Below, piece after piece: positions 1-11,399 of a stretch of DNA of 64,000 nucleotides; the first letter of the stretch is position 1, and the number at the start of each line of letters is the position of its first letter. The notes under the pieces are model-generated. The model saw only the letters and a list, made by a program, of their open reading frames with translations, searched no databases and was not told the origin of the DNA. Origin of the DNA: Brachionus plicatilis (Eukaryota > Rotifera > Eurotatoria > Ploima > Brachionidae); the NCBI GenBank assembly GCA_010279815.1, contig QEOQ01000098.1:178084-242083 (forward strand). The letters are read 5' to 3'. Made by a program: the position numbers and the translations under genes.

Positions 1-1540
1 AGATGTAGTAGTAGTATTAATTTTTGCGAGGTCTACCACGTCCTCTTTTAGCTTTAAGAATTAAATCACTTATCTGATTTTCACCTATTTTAGGCTTTTT
101 ATTACTGATTTCATCAATATTTTCAGTAACTTCAGTCTGTTTTCGTTTGCGAGCAGGCTTAGCGGTTGTTTGGCTGCAATTGGTATTGTAACTAAGTGTT
201 TCATTGCTGCAATTGCAAATATATGTTTGCACATGTTTCTTTTTAAAAATGCTGGACAATTGCATTGACTTTTCTTCCAATTATCAGAGTTTAATGTCAT
301 TTTCCACATGGAAAACAGAATTGAATGATAATGATCGAAATGATTCGAGATTCGATTGTAGATTTGAATTGGATTCATTGTATTTTTTTATCATTTGATT
401 TGTTACTTGATGTTGAGAAGGGCCTGATTTAAAGTAACAACTTGTAGAGCCATTTTTAGCTGATGTTATGACGGGTCTAGCTGACCAACATACATAAAAA
501 TCTTTTCACCATACATTCAAATTTTTTCACCATACATAGTTTTTATCAAAACATACATTTGCTGAAAATCATACAAAATTCTTAAAAATATACATAGGAA
601 TGAAAAACATACTGGTTTTTTAAAAAAATCACTTTTAAATTTAATCATGTTTAATTTTAGCAGATAAATAAAAGAATTATTTTTAAATAAAAGAGACGAT
701 TTATTTTAATTTTCAAAATACAAAAATTTAGTAATAAACTATTTAAAAAAATGTTTTATTCGATTTAATTAAATTAAATAATATAAGTCAAAAATTAATA
801 ATTAACTAATCTTTTTCTAATGATTTAGTAGACTTTTTTTGACCTCCTTTTTTTGGCTTATTTACAAATTCACGTGCATTTAATAATGATTCTAGTGCTA
901 ATAAATGACCACATATTTTATATTTATAATTAATTGTTTGATTTGTCCGTCTATTCATTTTATTAAATTTTTTGAAAATAATTTTAAATTTCAATTTTTT
1001 ATTTTTTAATATGCCAATTTTTGTATGATTTTAAGTTAATGTATGTTTTAAAAAATTTTGTGTATGCTGAAAAGATATGAATGTATGTTGAGAAGATTTT
1101 GATGTATGTTAAAACAACAAACCCTGTTATGACATTATCTTTGCGTCTTAACCAATCATATGCAGTGCGATATTGTTCAGTTGTCATTGTTGGTTCATTT
1201 GAAAACAACTTTGCATTAACCGTGTCTGGATCACGTTCTAATGACCATGATTCTTTCAATCCAAACATTTTTTCCATAAATAAATTTAGCGGCAAACGCC
1301 TTCTTATTTTGCACCTAAATAATTTTTCAATCGGGCTTTTGTTGGTACAATAATGTCTTCATTTTGACGTTTGTCTTTTTCAAGGTTTGCAAGGATTTTG
1401 GTTGGATGGTGAATGCCTAATTCCAAATACCTTTCAATAAGTTTTTTAGTCTCATCAACTATGCCACGCTTGATAACACCTTCATTTATGACTTTGGAAT
1501 AACTCTGGATTTTATTAAAGAGAAAGTCTTTTCTCTAATT
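1..1540 (-). pseudogene. Decayed Mutator-like (MULE) transposase gene
   Basis: Read on the minus strand, about 1540-1300 encodes the linker that follows the N-terminal zinc domain in animal MULE transposases (ETKKLIERYLELGIHHPTKI). About 1295-1134 continues in another frame. About 330-200 has the SWIM zinc finger pattern CNCPAFLKRNMCKHIFAIA, and the C-terminus near 17-60 is the basic AT-hook tail RGRGRPRKN followed by a stop. Frames change at least three times, and there is no room for a full DDE catalytic domain between linker and SWIM, so this is an internally deleted, frameshifted copy. It is split by a second element at 473-1124. No terminal repeats of this outer copy were found; its 3' end may lie just left of the window. 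The family call rests on motif order and is fairly secure. Confidence 0.75.
473..1124 (-). mobile_element. Nested MULE-like element with 9-bp target duplication
   Basis: A 652-bp insertion in the decayed MULE. It is flanked by the direct repeat TGTTATGAC (464-472 and 1125-1133). The ends are inverted: GGGTCTAGCTGACCAACATA on the left and, in reverse complement, GGGTTTGTTGTTTTAACATA on the right. Similarity continues for about 70 bp through repeats of the type CACCATACAT/CAACATACAT. Inside, on the minus strand at 806-930, is a short frame ending in a basic lysine-rich tail, as at the C-terminus of MULE transposases (KPKKGGQKKSTKSLEKD). A 9-bp duplication is typical of Mutator elements. Removing the element and one copy of the duplication rejoins the flanks without changing the outer frame at that point. 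Confidence 0.8.
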
Positions 1541-2828
1541 TTAAATTAGTCGATTTTTAGTCGACTTGAGTCGAATTTTCAAATTTAAAAGACAGAATTA
1601 TTTTAAAGATAAGGCTACATTGGTTTACATAAATATAAAATTTAAAGGGTTTTAATTTGATAAACAAAACATATTATGATAAAGTAAATTTAAAATTTCA
1701 AAGTGGAAATTTTTATTAAATATTATGGGATTAATTAATAATCAATATTTTTATAAGAGTTTCCTTTCAATCAATTGTGTATTATTAAATTAAAATAGTG
1801 GTCAATTCAAATGTAATTGACATTAATTACAATAAAAAATTAAAATGTTTTTATTTAGTTCCTAATTCGGTATTCTAGTTTTTTAATAACATATTATTGT
1901 TATTTAAAAATATTATACGCCAATTTAAACTTGAATCACAACACTAATTAGATTTTAATTTTTAGATTTAAACTTTGTCTTTAAAGTTTTCAAATAAAGA
2001 TTTTGGAAGAATCAATTAAAGATCAATTAGTAAAAAAATTAATTTTTTATAAGATATTAATTTTTGTAATCAATTTTATTCTCTTTTTTGTAACTAAATT
2101 TTAAATTTTAACAAATGAACTCGAACATTTTTTATCATTTTTTCGATAGCAATAGGATTTAAACGAAGGCGAAAGCAATTCGGACAAACCCAGAGGTAAC
2201 CCAAAATTATGTTTAAAAAAAAAAAAAAAAATTAAGATATTAAACATTTAATGTTTAAATGTTAAAAAAAGAAACAAATATTTTGTTTTGTCATTTTTAT
2301 TTAGATATTAATTAATTAAGTATTGATCATGTGATCATGTTCATGAACTTCAAGTTGCCATTTATATTTTTGAAGTTTTGAGCTCAAGTAATGGAAGTCA
2401 TTAGGAATATGACCTTCCGCACCAATACCGCTTCAGTAGCGGATTTTAACTAAATAATTAAGAATAGTTTAAAATGGAATGTTATAAGTAATTCAGTCAG
2501 AGCCGAATAAATTGTTAGTTCTACGTTCAGTAGCTCATTTTAGTTAAAAAAAGAGGCAGAGGACGTCCCTGTAAAGCTTATTCAAAGAATAAAAAAAATA
2601 ATTTAATTGATCAATGCATTGTCTTTTCTTGTTTGATTTTTTGCACACGTTTCTTTTCAATATCTACTTTAGTAAATAAATTTGCTACTTAAATAATTAT
2701 TATTTATTTAATTGAATTAACCTCCTTAAGGAGAAGTAAACGAATAAAAAATTTAAATAAAATTTCATTCAGAATATAATCTTAAAATACAAAATAAAAT
2801 AAAAATTGTGAAATCTATAATTTTATTT
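1541..2828. other. AT-rich DNA, no gene seen
   Basis: No supported coding region. The right half contains one orphan transposon end: 2323-2358 in reverse complement begins GGCAACTTGAAGTTCATG, like the ends of the MITE family at 25115, 54265 and 59187. I could not find its partner end. Confidence 0.5.
2543..2640 (+). pseudogene. Possible MULE transposase C-terminal tail
   Basis: The plus-strand frame contains KKRGRGRPCKAYSKNKKNN, an AT-hook-like tail resembling the end of the MULE copy at 17-60. Nothing upstream is convincingly coding. It is called only by analogy with the other tails in this window. Confidence 0.3.
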
Positions 2829-3218
2829 GGCAAGATTTTTGTTTCATGAATACATTTTTTACCTTAGATTTATATAGTATTTTTTTAAGTAAAAATTATA
2901 TTTTTTTTTGACATATAAATAATACTTTTAATATTTTCATTCACTTAATTTTTTTTTTCTACTAAAAATTATTTTTTTTATTAATTTTTCATTGAACAAA
3001 ATAAATCTAAATATTTAAAAATATATTCAAACTTTGTATTTTGATTATTAAAAGATTATCAATAAATGGATAATGATTAAAAAATTGAAAAAAAAAATTA
3101 AGTGAATTAAAATATTAAAAGTATTATTGATATGCCAAAAAAAATATATAAAATTTACTTTAAAAAATACTTTATAAATCTAAGGTAAAAAATGTATTCA
3201 TGAAATAAAAATCTTGCC
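2829..3218. repeat. 390-bp fold-back inverted repeat (MITE-like)
   Basis: The left arm starts GGCAAGATTTTTGTTTCATG and the right arm is its near-perfect reverse complement, ending AAAAATCTTGCC. The arms run inward for more than 150 bp with few mismatches, leaving a short centre near 3020-3060. The flanks ATTTTATTT and ATTTATTTA could be a worn 9-bp target duplication. The GGCA terminus is shared with the MULE-like elements here. No coding capacity is seen. Confidence 0.65.
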
Positions 3219-3681
3219 ATTTATTTATTTCATATTGCGCCAATTCTGGCGATGTATAAAAATTAAATTTGTAAAAAGTAAAATGTAATATAATATATCC
3301 ATAAAATCACAAAAACGTGCCGTGCACATTTTTCACTCTCAAAAAAAAAGGAATTTTCTCGCTAGCGAATAATTTACAAAATAATCAAGACAAGAAAAGT
3401 GGACTTTATTCACTACAAGTTCATCAAAAAATGAATGATACTGAAATAATCGTTAAAATTACTTTTATTAAACGACTTTAAGAGTGATGTTCAATTGAAG
3501 ATACGGCGCCAAATAAAATAAATGAAGAAGAGTTGAATGAAATATTTAGAAACTTTAGACTAAATTAGACAATTTATTGACTTTATTTTAATGGATTTAT
3601 TTAATAAAATATTTATATTACAAAATTGACTTTTTTTCGCTAGCGAAAAAAGTACTAGGAGCCCGCAAACGTGTTGATTAA
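3219..3681. other. AT-rich DNA with two TTCGCTAGCGAA palindromes
   Basis: No gene seen. Two short palindromes built on CGCTAGCG occur near 3359-3369 and 3639-3650, about 280 bp apart. Their significance is unknown. Confidence 0.3.
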
Positions 3682-4709
3682 GGCATACAATTATCGTTCA
3701 CCAATAATATTTTTTTTATTCACCAAAAAAATATAATCTAAGGCGAAACTCGATTACCAAAATTTAACACCTAATTCGTGTATTTTGCCGCAAATTTATT
3801 CTTAATTGACACCAAAAAATCACAATTACTTGTGCAAATCAAACCACCAACTAAAATAGGTTTCTAAACCAAATTAATTTATCCTTCACCAGTTTAATTT
3901 TTTATTCCCCAAAAATATTATTACCGCAATCCTTAAAAAATCAATTGAAACTCAATCGATACGATGGCCATAATATGTTGAATTTTGAACTTTCTGTACC
4001 TAAAAAAATCTTTAGTCTTCATGTCAATCAAATTAATTATCAAATTAAAACTTTTTTCTTAATTAAAAAATTGTTTTAATTGTATAAAGTGGGAGCATAA
4101 ATTACTTAAATAATTTTGCTACGTCGTAGTTAATAAATAATAACTCAAAATATAACATTCAAAATATACAAGAGTTTTAAAGATTTGCATTTTTTTTTTG
4201 AATAAAGCCAAAACTTCAAAAAAAATTTTCTTTTTTAATTCTGAAATTTCTATTTAATTTTTTTTCTCTATTTTTATTCATTTGGTGTTCAGTTATGCTA
4301 ATCTTTTTAGCGAAATAAACTTCAATAATCATTGAATTTTTCAGAATTATTCTTAATATTTTTACAAAAAAAAGCTCATTTAAATGAAGGGTTTAGGAAC
4401 CATATTCTTATCGGCGAAAAAAGAAAACCTGGAAGACCTGCAAAGGCAAAACAAGCCTTGATAGTTCAGTAATTATTTTTGGTTTGATTTGTATTATTAT
4501 TGATGATTAAAACTATTATTTTGGTTGGAATAAATATTTTTTTGGTTTAAAATAATTAATAAATTTGGTGAAAAAATTATATTTTATTTGGTGAAATAAA
4601 ATTGTTTTGGTGAAATATATATTTATTTGGTTCATTTTTTATTATTTTTTTGGTGATTTATTTTGGTGAAGTATTTAATAATTATTTGGTGAAGTAGAAA
4701 TTAAGTGCC
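3682..4709 (+). mobile_element. MULE deletion derivative with 9-bp target duplication
   Basis: A 1028-bp element flanked by GTTGATTAA (3673-3681 and 4710-4718). The ends are inverted: left GGCATACAATTATCGTTCACC; right, in reverse complement, GGCACTTAATTTCTACTTCACC. The subterminal regions carry many copies of CACCAAA on the left and TTTGGTG on the right. The plus-strand frame 4398-4472 encodes the transposase C-terminus, with KRKPGRPAKAKQAL just before a stop codon about 240 bp from the right end. The rest of the transposase is gone, so the copy cannot move by itself. Confidence 0.8.
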
Positions 4710-4909
4710 GTTGATTAAGAAGTAAATAAATTTATAAATTTTGATGTAGAAAATAAATAAAAAAATAAGAAAAAAAATTTTTTTTAAATAATCTTGAGCA
4801 TATACAATAATTATTATCCATATTTGAATCGGCAAATGAGAAGTGTTAAAATAAAAAATAAAAAAAAATATCTAAAAATAAAATAGAAAAAAGGTAAATA
4901 TCAAATTGA

Positions 4910-5880
4910 TTTACTATCGGATAAAGCATTAGCAAAAGCGTCAAATCACAATTTGTCAATAACCATTGTTCTTGTTGTAATTGTTGCTGCTAATTGCTGA
5001 CTATTTTAAGTTTAAATGAGAAAGTAAAAACTAATGCTCAAAAATCTCTGCCAAATAGCTATTTGATTGAGGAGTGATTGACTTAAAGACTTGCATTGTG
5101 TTGAGCATCAAAATCGATTAAATCTAAATTAGTGCTAACAAGAACGTCAAATCTAATTTTCAATTAAAGCTCACAAATTGTCACTTAGACTCTGAGCATA
5201 TCTTAAGCCCATCAGATTGTGCAATACCCAAAGAGTGATCTTATCACTCAATCTTGATTTGCCGTGATAGAATCTTGGCGAGGACGTTTTCACCAGCCAC
5301 ATTTGATTCTAATCATAGCTAATTGGTTCTAATTTAAATGGCATACTTCCTCGGGCTACTTTCTAAAATGCCATAGCCAAACCATTTAACCTAAATAATT
5401 TTCCTTTGTGCTCTAGCCCAACAATGGACTTTATCTGACTAGAATATCATGATTGGATCGAAATGCTTTAATCTCAAAACAATTTCGAGTGCATACCTTT
5501 GGTTCTAAGGGGAAATAGAAATGTTTTGTTGTTAATAAGCTCAGCAGTGCAATTAAGGACTCAATTAAAATCAATAGACCAAATTGGCTCTTTCAAACGA
5601 GACAATTTGATTGTGCAACAAGTCAAAGTTGAATCCTGCTGACTTCAAAGATCACTCGATAAACATCCGAGCTATTCTATAATAGGGCCTAATTAGATCG
5701 AGTCTAAATGAGCCGTTTTTTATCGCTCAGTTTATCTTTTTAAAGCGGACCGTTTCACTTAACGGTACCTGTCACTAATATTCGTTTAATCTACTGATCA
5801 AAATTCAAGATATACATTAATTGTCACATTCCTACTCCACTTAGTAATTAGCTATTCAAGCAGCTTAGACCTAAAACAAC
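4910..5880. other. Compositionally distinct non-coding island
   Basis: About 970 bp with visibly more balanced base composition and few homopolymer runs, between very AT-rich flanks. It has no ORF of note on either strand and no terminal repeats that I can find. It contains several TAATTG/CAATTA homeodomain-type core sites, about 3.1 kb beyond the 3' end of the Rx gene. A conserved regulatory region, an unrecognised non-coding RNA or an old repeat are all possible. Confidence 0.3.
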
Positions 5881-6451
5881 ACTTTTTGACTATTTTTTTT
5901 TTCAATAAAAAAACATTTTTTAATTTTAATTTTAATCTCAAATGAATAATTAAAAACAAAAAAAATAAAATAATCTTTTATTTATCCTTGCATCAAAAAT
6001 TAGTTTTATTTATAGCACTTCAAATTTACCTATTAAATTATTTATGTCAATATAAAATTTATTTAGAAACTAAAAAACAAAAATAAACAAATTGAAATTA
6101 TCTTTTTTAAATTTTTTTCTAATTTGATTTTATTTTTACTTTTATCAACCAAATGGTGTTTTTTTTTAAATTCAATTAAATTATTATTAAAAAATTAAAC
6201 CAAAGCACATTTAATTTTTTTAAAATTAAAATGTTCCTTTTTGTTTGACCAGACCACTGCAAATTGTTCAAACATTGACCATTGCTTCCAGTGTTTAACA
6301 GCTTACTGTATGGTCAACAAATTTCCAATTTTATTTAAGACAATTTTTTAAATGGTGATTTTTTTGCCACGTATCCATAACTCTGAAAATCTTTAAATTA
6401 TATTCTGATGAAAATTTATTTATCTTTTTATTTTTCTGTTCTTTTAGTTTT

Positions 6452-6493
6452 CGGCCTGGAGGAAGGAAAAAAGAGGCTTTCGAATCTCAATAG
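6452..6493 (+). pseudogene. Possible MULE transposase tail fragment
   Basis: A short plus-strand frame RPGGRKKEAFESQ followed by a stop resembles the KPGRPAKAKQAL-type end of the element at 3682-4709. It is too short to be certain. Confidence 0.25.
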
Positions 6494-8270
6494 ATATTTT
6501 TCAATTGTGTAATTTCTATTTGAGTATTTATTCTTTCGCATTAAAAAGGATTTTTTTTAATATTTTTTTAATATTTTTTATTTATTTGAATCAACGTTCT
6601 AAAGCTTTTTTCTTTAATCTTTTATAAAATAAAATGAAAAACTATAGAAAAAATTATTTGTTATAGATATTTGATAAAAGTTTTTTATATTTATAGAAAC
6701 TTAACTGAAAAAATTATTTCCATTTTTTATAGGCCCGTTCTAAAGACGATGCAAAGTAAAAAAAAATAAAATAAGATCACTTATGATTTCACCAATTAAT
6801 GTTCAGTTTTTCTATTCAAAATAAAATAAAAAATATACAAAAAAGTTTAAAAAAATAAATGCAAAAAATTAAGTAAAAAAAAGCGATCCAATATCGACCA
6901 ACTTTCACTTTGTGAGGTTTAATTTTTTTTATAAAATTATTAAAAAAATTAACTATAAATAAATATAAATTTACTTTAAATTTGTTTTACCTATTTTACT
7001 TTCATTATAATTTACTTTAACTATTCCTTATTTTTTAATCAGTTTATTTTTAAAGTTTCCAATTAAACATCATTTTTAAAATGAACAAAATTCTTATGCT
7101 CAGGAAAAAGATTTTTAGGGAAAAATTAGCTGGCTTTCAAAGGGTCCCAAATGTATTGATGCTCCATGTACTTCTCAATTTTCCCATCTTAAAAATGTGA
7201 AATTCTAGTACAAACGATTAGAAAAAAAATTATAACATTTTTCCTTTTTGTACTGTAGAAAAATAATAAAATTTGAAATAAAATTTCCCATTGCCTTGGT
7301 ATTCTTTTTATTAAGTTTGTTTTTATGGTTCAAATTGTTTAAAAGGCAAAAAGTAAGTGAGACAAACTGGAACTTGGCATTCTAAGAGAATATATAAAAT
7401 TAAGACAATATTATGTTCATTGAGCTTTTTTATTTAATAAGAAAAAAAAAAATTTTATTTAATTTTTTATTTAGTATAAAAAATGACTAGTGAAAGTCAG
7501 CTGCTTGAAGGTGCTGGAAAGCCTTTCTTTCAGCATATAGAAAACGCTAAATTATCTCATATAGAATTAATTATCAAAAAAGTATGAAAAATTTAATAAA
7601 TCAAATTAATCAAATATACTCATGCATGTTCCTAAGTTGAACATTGGAAAATTTTTTCAGCACAAAAGATTAGTCAAAATTTTGGATTTTAAATTTATTT
7701 ATTTAAAAAAATATAGTTAGAGGAATACCGAGGCAGGTTGTGTTTAAATTGGCTAAAATTTTTATGATCATTAATATTGCGTTAAATCAATAAATAAATA
7801 ATTGTTATACAAAAGTATTCTTTTATTGTTTTGAATAGAGTTAGGTACTTTTGTCTTGGCAAGATTTTTTTCTTTTTAACATTTTTCATTAAAACTTTAA
7901 GTGAAAAAAGGCCAAAAAATAACTGATTTTATTATAAAAAAAAAAACAACATGATAAAATTCAAAATATCTCTTTATTTAAAAATATTATATTTTATAAT
8001 TTCTCCGGTTATCTTTTTTAAAAATTGAAATATCTTTGATGCACTATTTATATTATGTCTAAATATTCGGATCAAATTTTAAGAGAATTATCTATCAGAT
8101 TTTCTTGAATTTTTAACTAAACAAATTCAATATATAGTTATAATTTTTTTTTCATTTTTAAAAAAATATAATAAAGTAAAGATCAAAATTGAAGAACTTG
8201 AATTCGTTGAGCTTGAATTCGTGTTAAGTCACCAACTTTGGGCCTGAGGACTTTAGCCAAACAATAAATA

Positions 8271-8608
8271 GACAATTAAATTTAGTTAAAAGTTTATTAA
8301 ATGGAATCCGAAGTTAATACAAAGAGTTGAGTTGAATCCGCAATCAACTGTTCCATAGATTTAGTTTCCCATTGAATGAAAAAAATCTTTATTAAAATGT
8401 TCCAAATTTTATACAACATTCTAAATTTTCAAAGTTATTTCAATCAAAACATTTTTGTAATCAAAATTTAAATCATGAGGCTGAAAGAAAGGACTACGTA
8501 TCCATTGCAGCCGGCCAAGACTCTGTCTAAACTATTTCTTAAATAGATTAGTAAAATAAATGAGACAATAAAATTTAGTTAAAAGTTTATTTAATGGAAT
8601 CCGAAATT
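8271..8608 (+). repeat. Direct repeat pair downstream of Rx
   Basis: A segment of about 45 bp (GACAATTAAATTTAGTTAAA followed by AGTTTATTAAATGGAATCCG) occurs at 8271-8315 and again, with few changes, at 8562-8608. Between them 8470-8525 contains TGAGGCTGAAAGAAAGGACT, which resembles LINE-tail-like repeats at 12070 and 12290. Confidence 0.4.
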
Positions 8609-9010
8609 ATAACAATAATGTAGTGGTCTAAATAGTAGCTAGAACATGTGTTTCAGCTGCAGTTAATTCAAGATTAAATAATAAGTAGAGACATGTCTCT
8701 ATGTTTAAGGTGTTGAATCCGCCGCTTGTACAACTGTAAAAAATCTCATTCTTTTGCCAATTAATTAAATAAACATCAAATTGTGAGCTCATAAATATCA
8801 TATTTATTAAAATTGAAAATAAATGAATGAATTGTTCGCTTCCGAAAAGAAAAAACCAATTTCTAAAATTTAATTTAAACAAAAAAAAACATTAAAAATT
8901 ATTTACAAAAAAAAAATTTTTTTTTTGTAATTTTTGTGTGTGTGTGTGTGTAAAAGTGTGTTTGATTGTGTGTTTGAGCATGCGTAGAGTGGCACTAGAA
9001 CGAGCAGATA

Positions 9011-9873
9011 TTAATTTGAATTTTGAGCATTGGGATGGGAAAAGCTGGGAAAAAAGTGAGAATAATTTGGATTGATGTTGATAAGACTGGAGAACGGATT
9101 GAACTGTGACGCATGGGTCCACGGGTCCACTTGCATCAAACTAGATGGCGTTGAGTTGTGCTGCGATGTGGCCGAAGACGAGCCCGGCGAACCGCAGTTG
9201 TTCGAGGTTCTGAGACTGGCGAGCGGAAAGTCCGGATTGACTCTCATCGAAGTTTGCTCGGCCTTTTCCTGGCGCCTCCACTTGGCCCTTCGATTCTGGA
9301 ACCACACCTGGACCCTCACCTCCGGCAAATTTATCTTAATGGCCAGCTCCTCCCGGCTGTACACGTCCGGATAGTGCGACTTCTCAAAAGCGCGCTCCAG
9401 CTCGTGCAGCTGAAAAGTGGTGAACGTGGTTCTGTTTCGGCGGTGCTTGCTTTTCTTGGCGCCTCTCTGACCTTCCTTCTCGTCGTCGAGAGAATTTTTC
9501 GAGCAGTCGCCAAAGTCCTCCTCTTCCCTGGAGTCGGCGTCCGACTTGTCATCATCTTAAATGAAAAGTAAATTAGTCTGGGATCGTTGTTGAAGAGTCG
9601 GCTGGGCCTACCGTCATAGGAGCTGTTGAAGGCGGCGGGCGCCGCTTTGTCCGAGTCCGTTTTGGCCTGGGTGTAGGTGGTGGCGAGTATGGACTCGATG
9701 TTGTGGCCGGTGACGGGCCAGTGGGCGCCCAGCGACGAGCACATCTTGGTCATGTGCGACAGTGTGCTCATGTTGTTCAAGTAGTTGGTGGCCTCGGTCT
9801 GCAGCATGTTGCTCACGAACTCGACCGCGTTGTCCTTGGTGCCTAGCTGGTAATTGGGCTGTGTGGATAGCAT
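9011..9873 (-). CDS. Rx: Rx/Rax-type paired-like homeobox transcription factor
   Basis: Nuclear DNA-binding transcription factor; Rx proteins act in anterior and eye or brain patterning in animals. Two exons are clear: 9873-9612 and 9555-9011, joined across a 56-bp GT-AG intron, giving 268 residues. Residues 57-64 (HNIESILA) match the octapeptide repressor motif. A complete homeodomain lies at about 125-184, with the Rx-like stretch [16 protein letters not shown] and the recognition helix [12 protein letters not shown] (Gln at homeodomain position 50, as in the paired-like Q50 class). An acidic stretch precedes it. The C-terminal tail is rich in Ser, Asn and Pro and has no OAR motif in this frame. 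An OAR-like motif sits in another frame at 8966-9008 and could be reached by a further intron (9130-9045), giving a 279-residue alternative ending at 8892. No intron splits the homeobox. The family call is very secure; the 3' structure is not. Confidence 0.9.
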
Positions 9874-9931
9874 TTTGTGCGACTTTTTGCGATATATATA
9901 TATTCAAATAAATTAATAAAACTGTGTGCAC

Positions 9932-10562
9932 TCGAATGAGAATTAGCTTTTATTTTGCTCTCTAGTTTTTTAACAAATATCCAATTAGCCAATAAATTTT
10001 AATTAAGAAAAATAGGAAATTTTTTTGTTGGCTTGTAACCAGTCGAATGTTAAATTAGAAATTGAAAGCTTGGTTTGTGATTGGTTTTTTGAAGAATATT
10101 TTCTCTCCTCCCTCTTCTTTTTTCTCGTTCTCTCTCTCTCTCCCTTTCTCTCTCTCGCTCTCTCAGTCACTAAACTTTCGATTAAAGTAACAGCATGGAT
10201 TAGCTAGCAAATATTTCAAGTGATTTCTCTCTTTTTGTTGTTGTTGTTGTTCGAGCCTAAGTTTAAATGCTCTGCCGAGATTTAAATTTAATTTTTTTAA
10301 TTGTTTTTTTTTTGTTGGCAAGCCTAGCTTTGACTCGGCCTCGGCAACAAAGCCTCTACATTTTTAAAAGAGAAAAATCCTATTCTAAAAAGCAACTACC
10401 AAAATATTGTTCACTTATTTGACTAAACTATACAAAATTGTTAGAGCTCAGCAATTATTTAATAAACTATTCTAAAAGTATACTTGTTTTATCATTCATT
10501 AAAGTTTTCTTTTGGGTAAACTCTCTTTATCACACATGGCTTTAGTGCTGTTCCACACCGTT
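9932..10562 (-). promoter_or_regulatory. Upstream region of Rx with CT and TTG tracts
   Basis: The 5' flank of the minus-strand Rx gene. It contains a CT-rich tract (about 10100-10165; GAGA-type on the gene strand) and a (TTG)5 tract at about 10232-10247 (CAA on the gene strand). A CT tract also precedes the gene at 25778, and a TTG tract precedes the kinase at 50218, so these may be promoter or 5' UTR elements. No core promoter was identified. Confidence 0.35.
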
Positions 10563-11098
10563 CAGTAGTTGACTCTCTTTAATCCGTAACATACGGGACC
10601 GAAAATAACCATTACGGATTATCTTTAATCCGTAAACGAACAAAAATCTTAAAATTTACGGATTAATGAATTTTATTGATAACAATTTATAGAAATATAG
10701 TTTAATAAATATTTAATTTTAAATTAAACGGAATAATTTTTAAATTAATTTTTTTTTAAAAAAGAAGAAATAAATGCCTGGTTTAGACTTGACAACCTCA
10801 AATCAGACCACCGCTCTTTTATTTTCGATAACAATTCTAAATCACACTCGTTAAAATCTTTAGAAGTTTCAAAAAAAATTATAAAAATTATATCTTGATC
10901 TTTTAGGGCCTCGCCCTCGCAGATTTAGAATTTTAATTTTTTTTTGTTACGAATGGCAAATTTAAACCGAACTAAAATTACGAATAAAAGTGATGAAATT
11001 TGTATTGAAAGTATTGGAAAGGGGCTAGGGACCGGAGAAAAACGTCCGAATGCCGAATTTTACGAATAAAGGAGTTTCGGATTAAAGCGAGTTGACTG
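10563..11098 (+). mobile_element. pogo/Tigger-like DNA transposon remnant
   Basis: The left end CAGTAGTTGACTCTCTTTAA and the right end in reverse complement CAGTCAACTCGCTTTAATCC form terminal inverted repeats starting CAGT, as in pogo-group elements. The right flank is TA; the left flank is TT, so the TA duplication is worn. The plus-strand frame at about 10764-10895 (EEINAWFRLDNLKSDHRSF) could be what remains of the transposase C-terminus. Length 536 bp. Confidence 0.65.
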
Positions 11099-11399
11099 TA
11101 TTAGTAGCTATATATGATCTCGATAACCAAGAAATTGCTCTCGAGTCTATTAAGCTTGACCCAAAGCTAAAATACAATTCTCATTTCAACGAAATTAAGT
11201 CTGGCCAAAAGTCAATATTCTTCCAAAAATTAAAGGATTTAAATAAAGAAAGTCAATTTTTTTAAACAAGACTCTTTAAAAAATTATTTTTCAAATAAAA
11301 TAAAATAATGCTTGTAAATTAGTTGCTGATAATATTAAAGTTGTCAATGTTGGTGTAACTATGAAGACATTGATAATTTAAGACATAAGATGTTGTTCA

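Larger units (their letters stand above)
4719..8890. other. Long gene-free stretch
   Basis: Mostly AT-rich DNA with homopolymer runs. Apart from the entries inside it (4910-5880, 6452-6493, 8271-8608) no coding, RNA or transposon feature can be supported. Confidence 0.5.

Noticed and set aside
7858..7920. GGCAAGATTTTTTTC, similar to the end of the fold-back element at 2829
   Set aside because: The match is only about 12 bp with no mirrored end.
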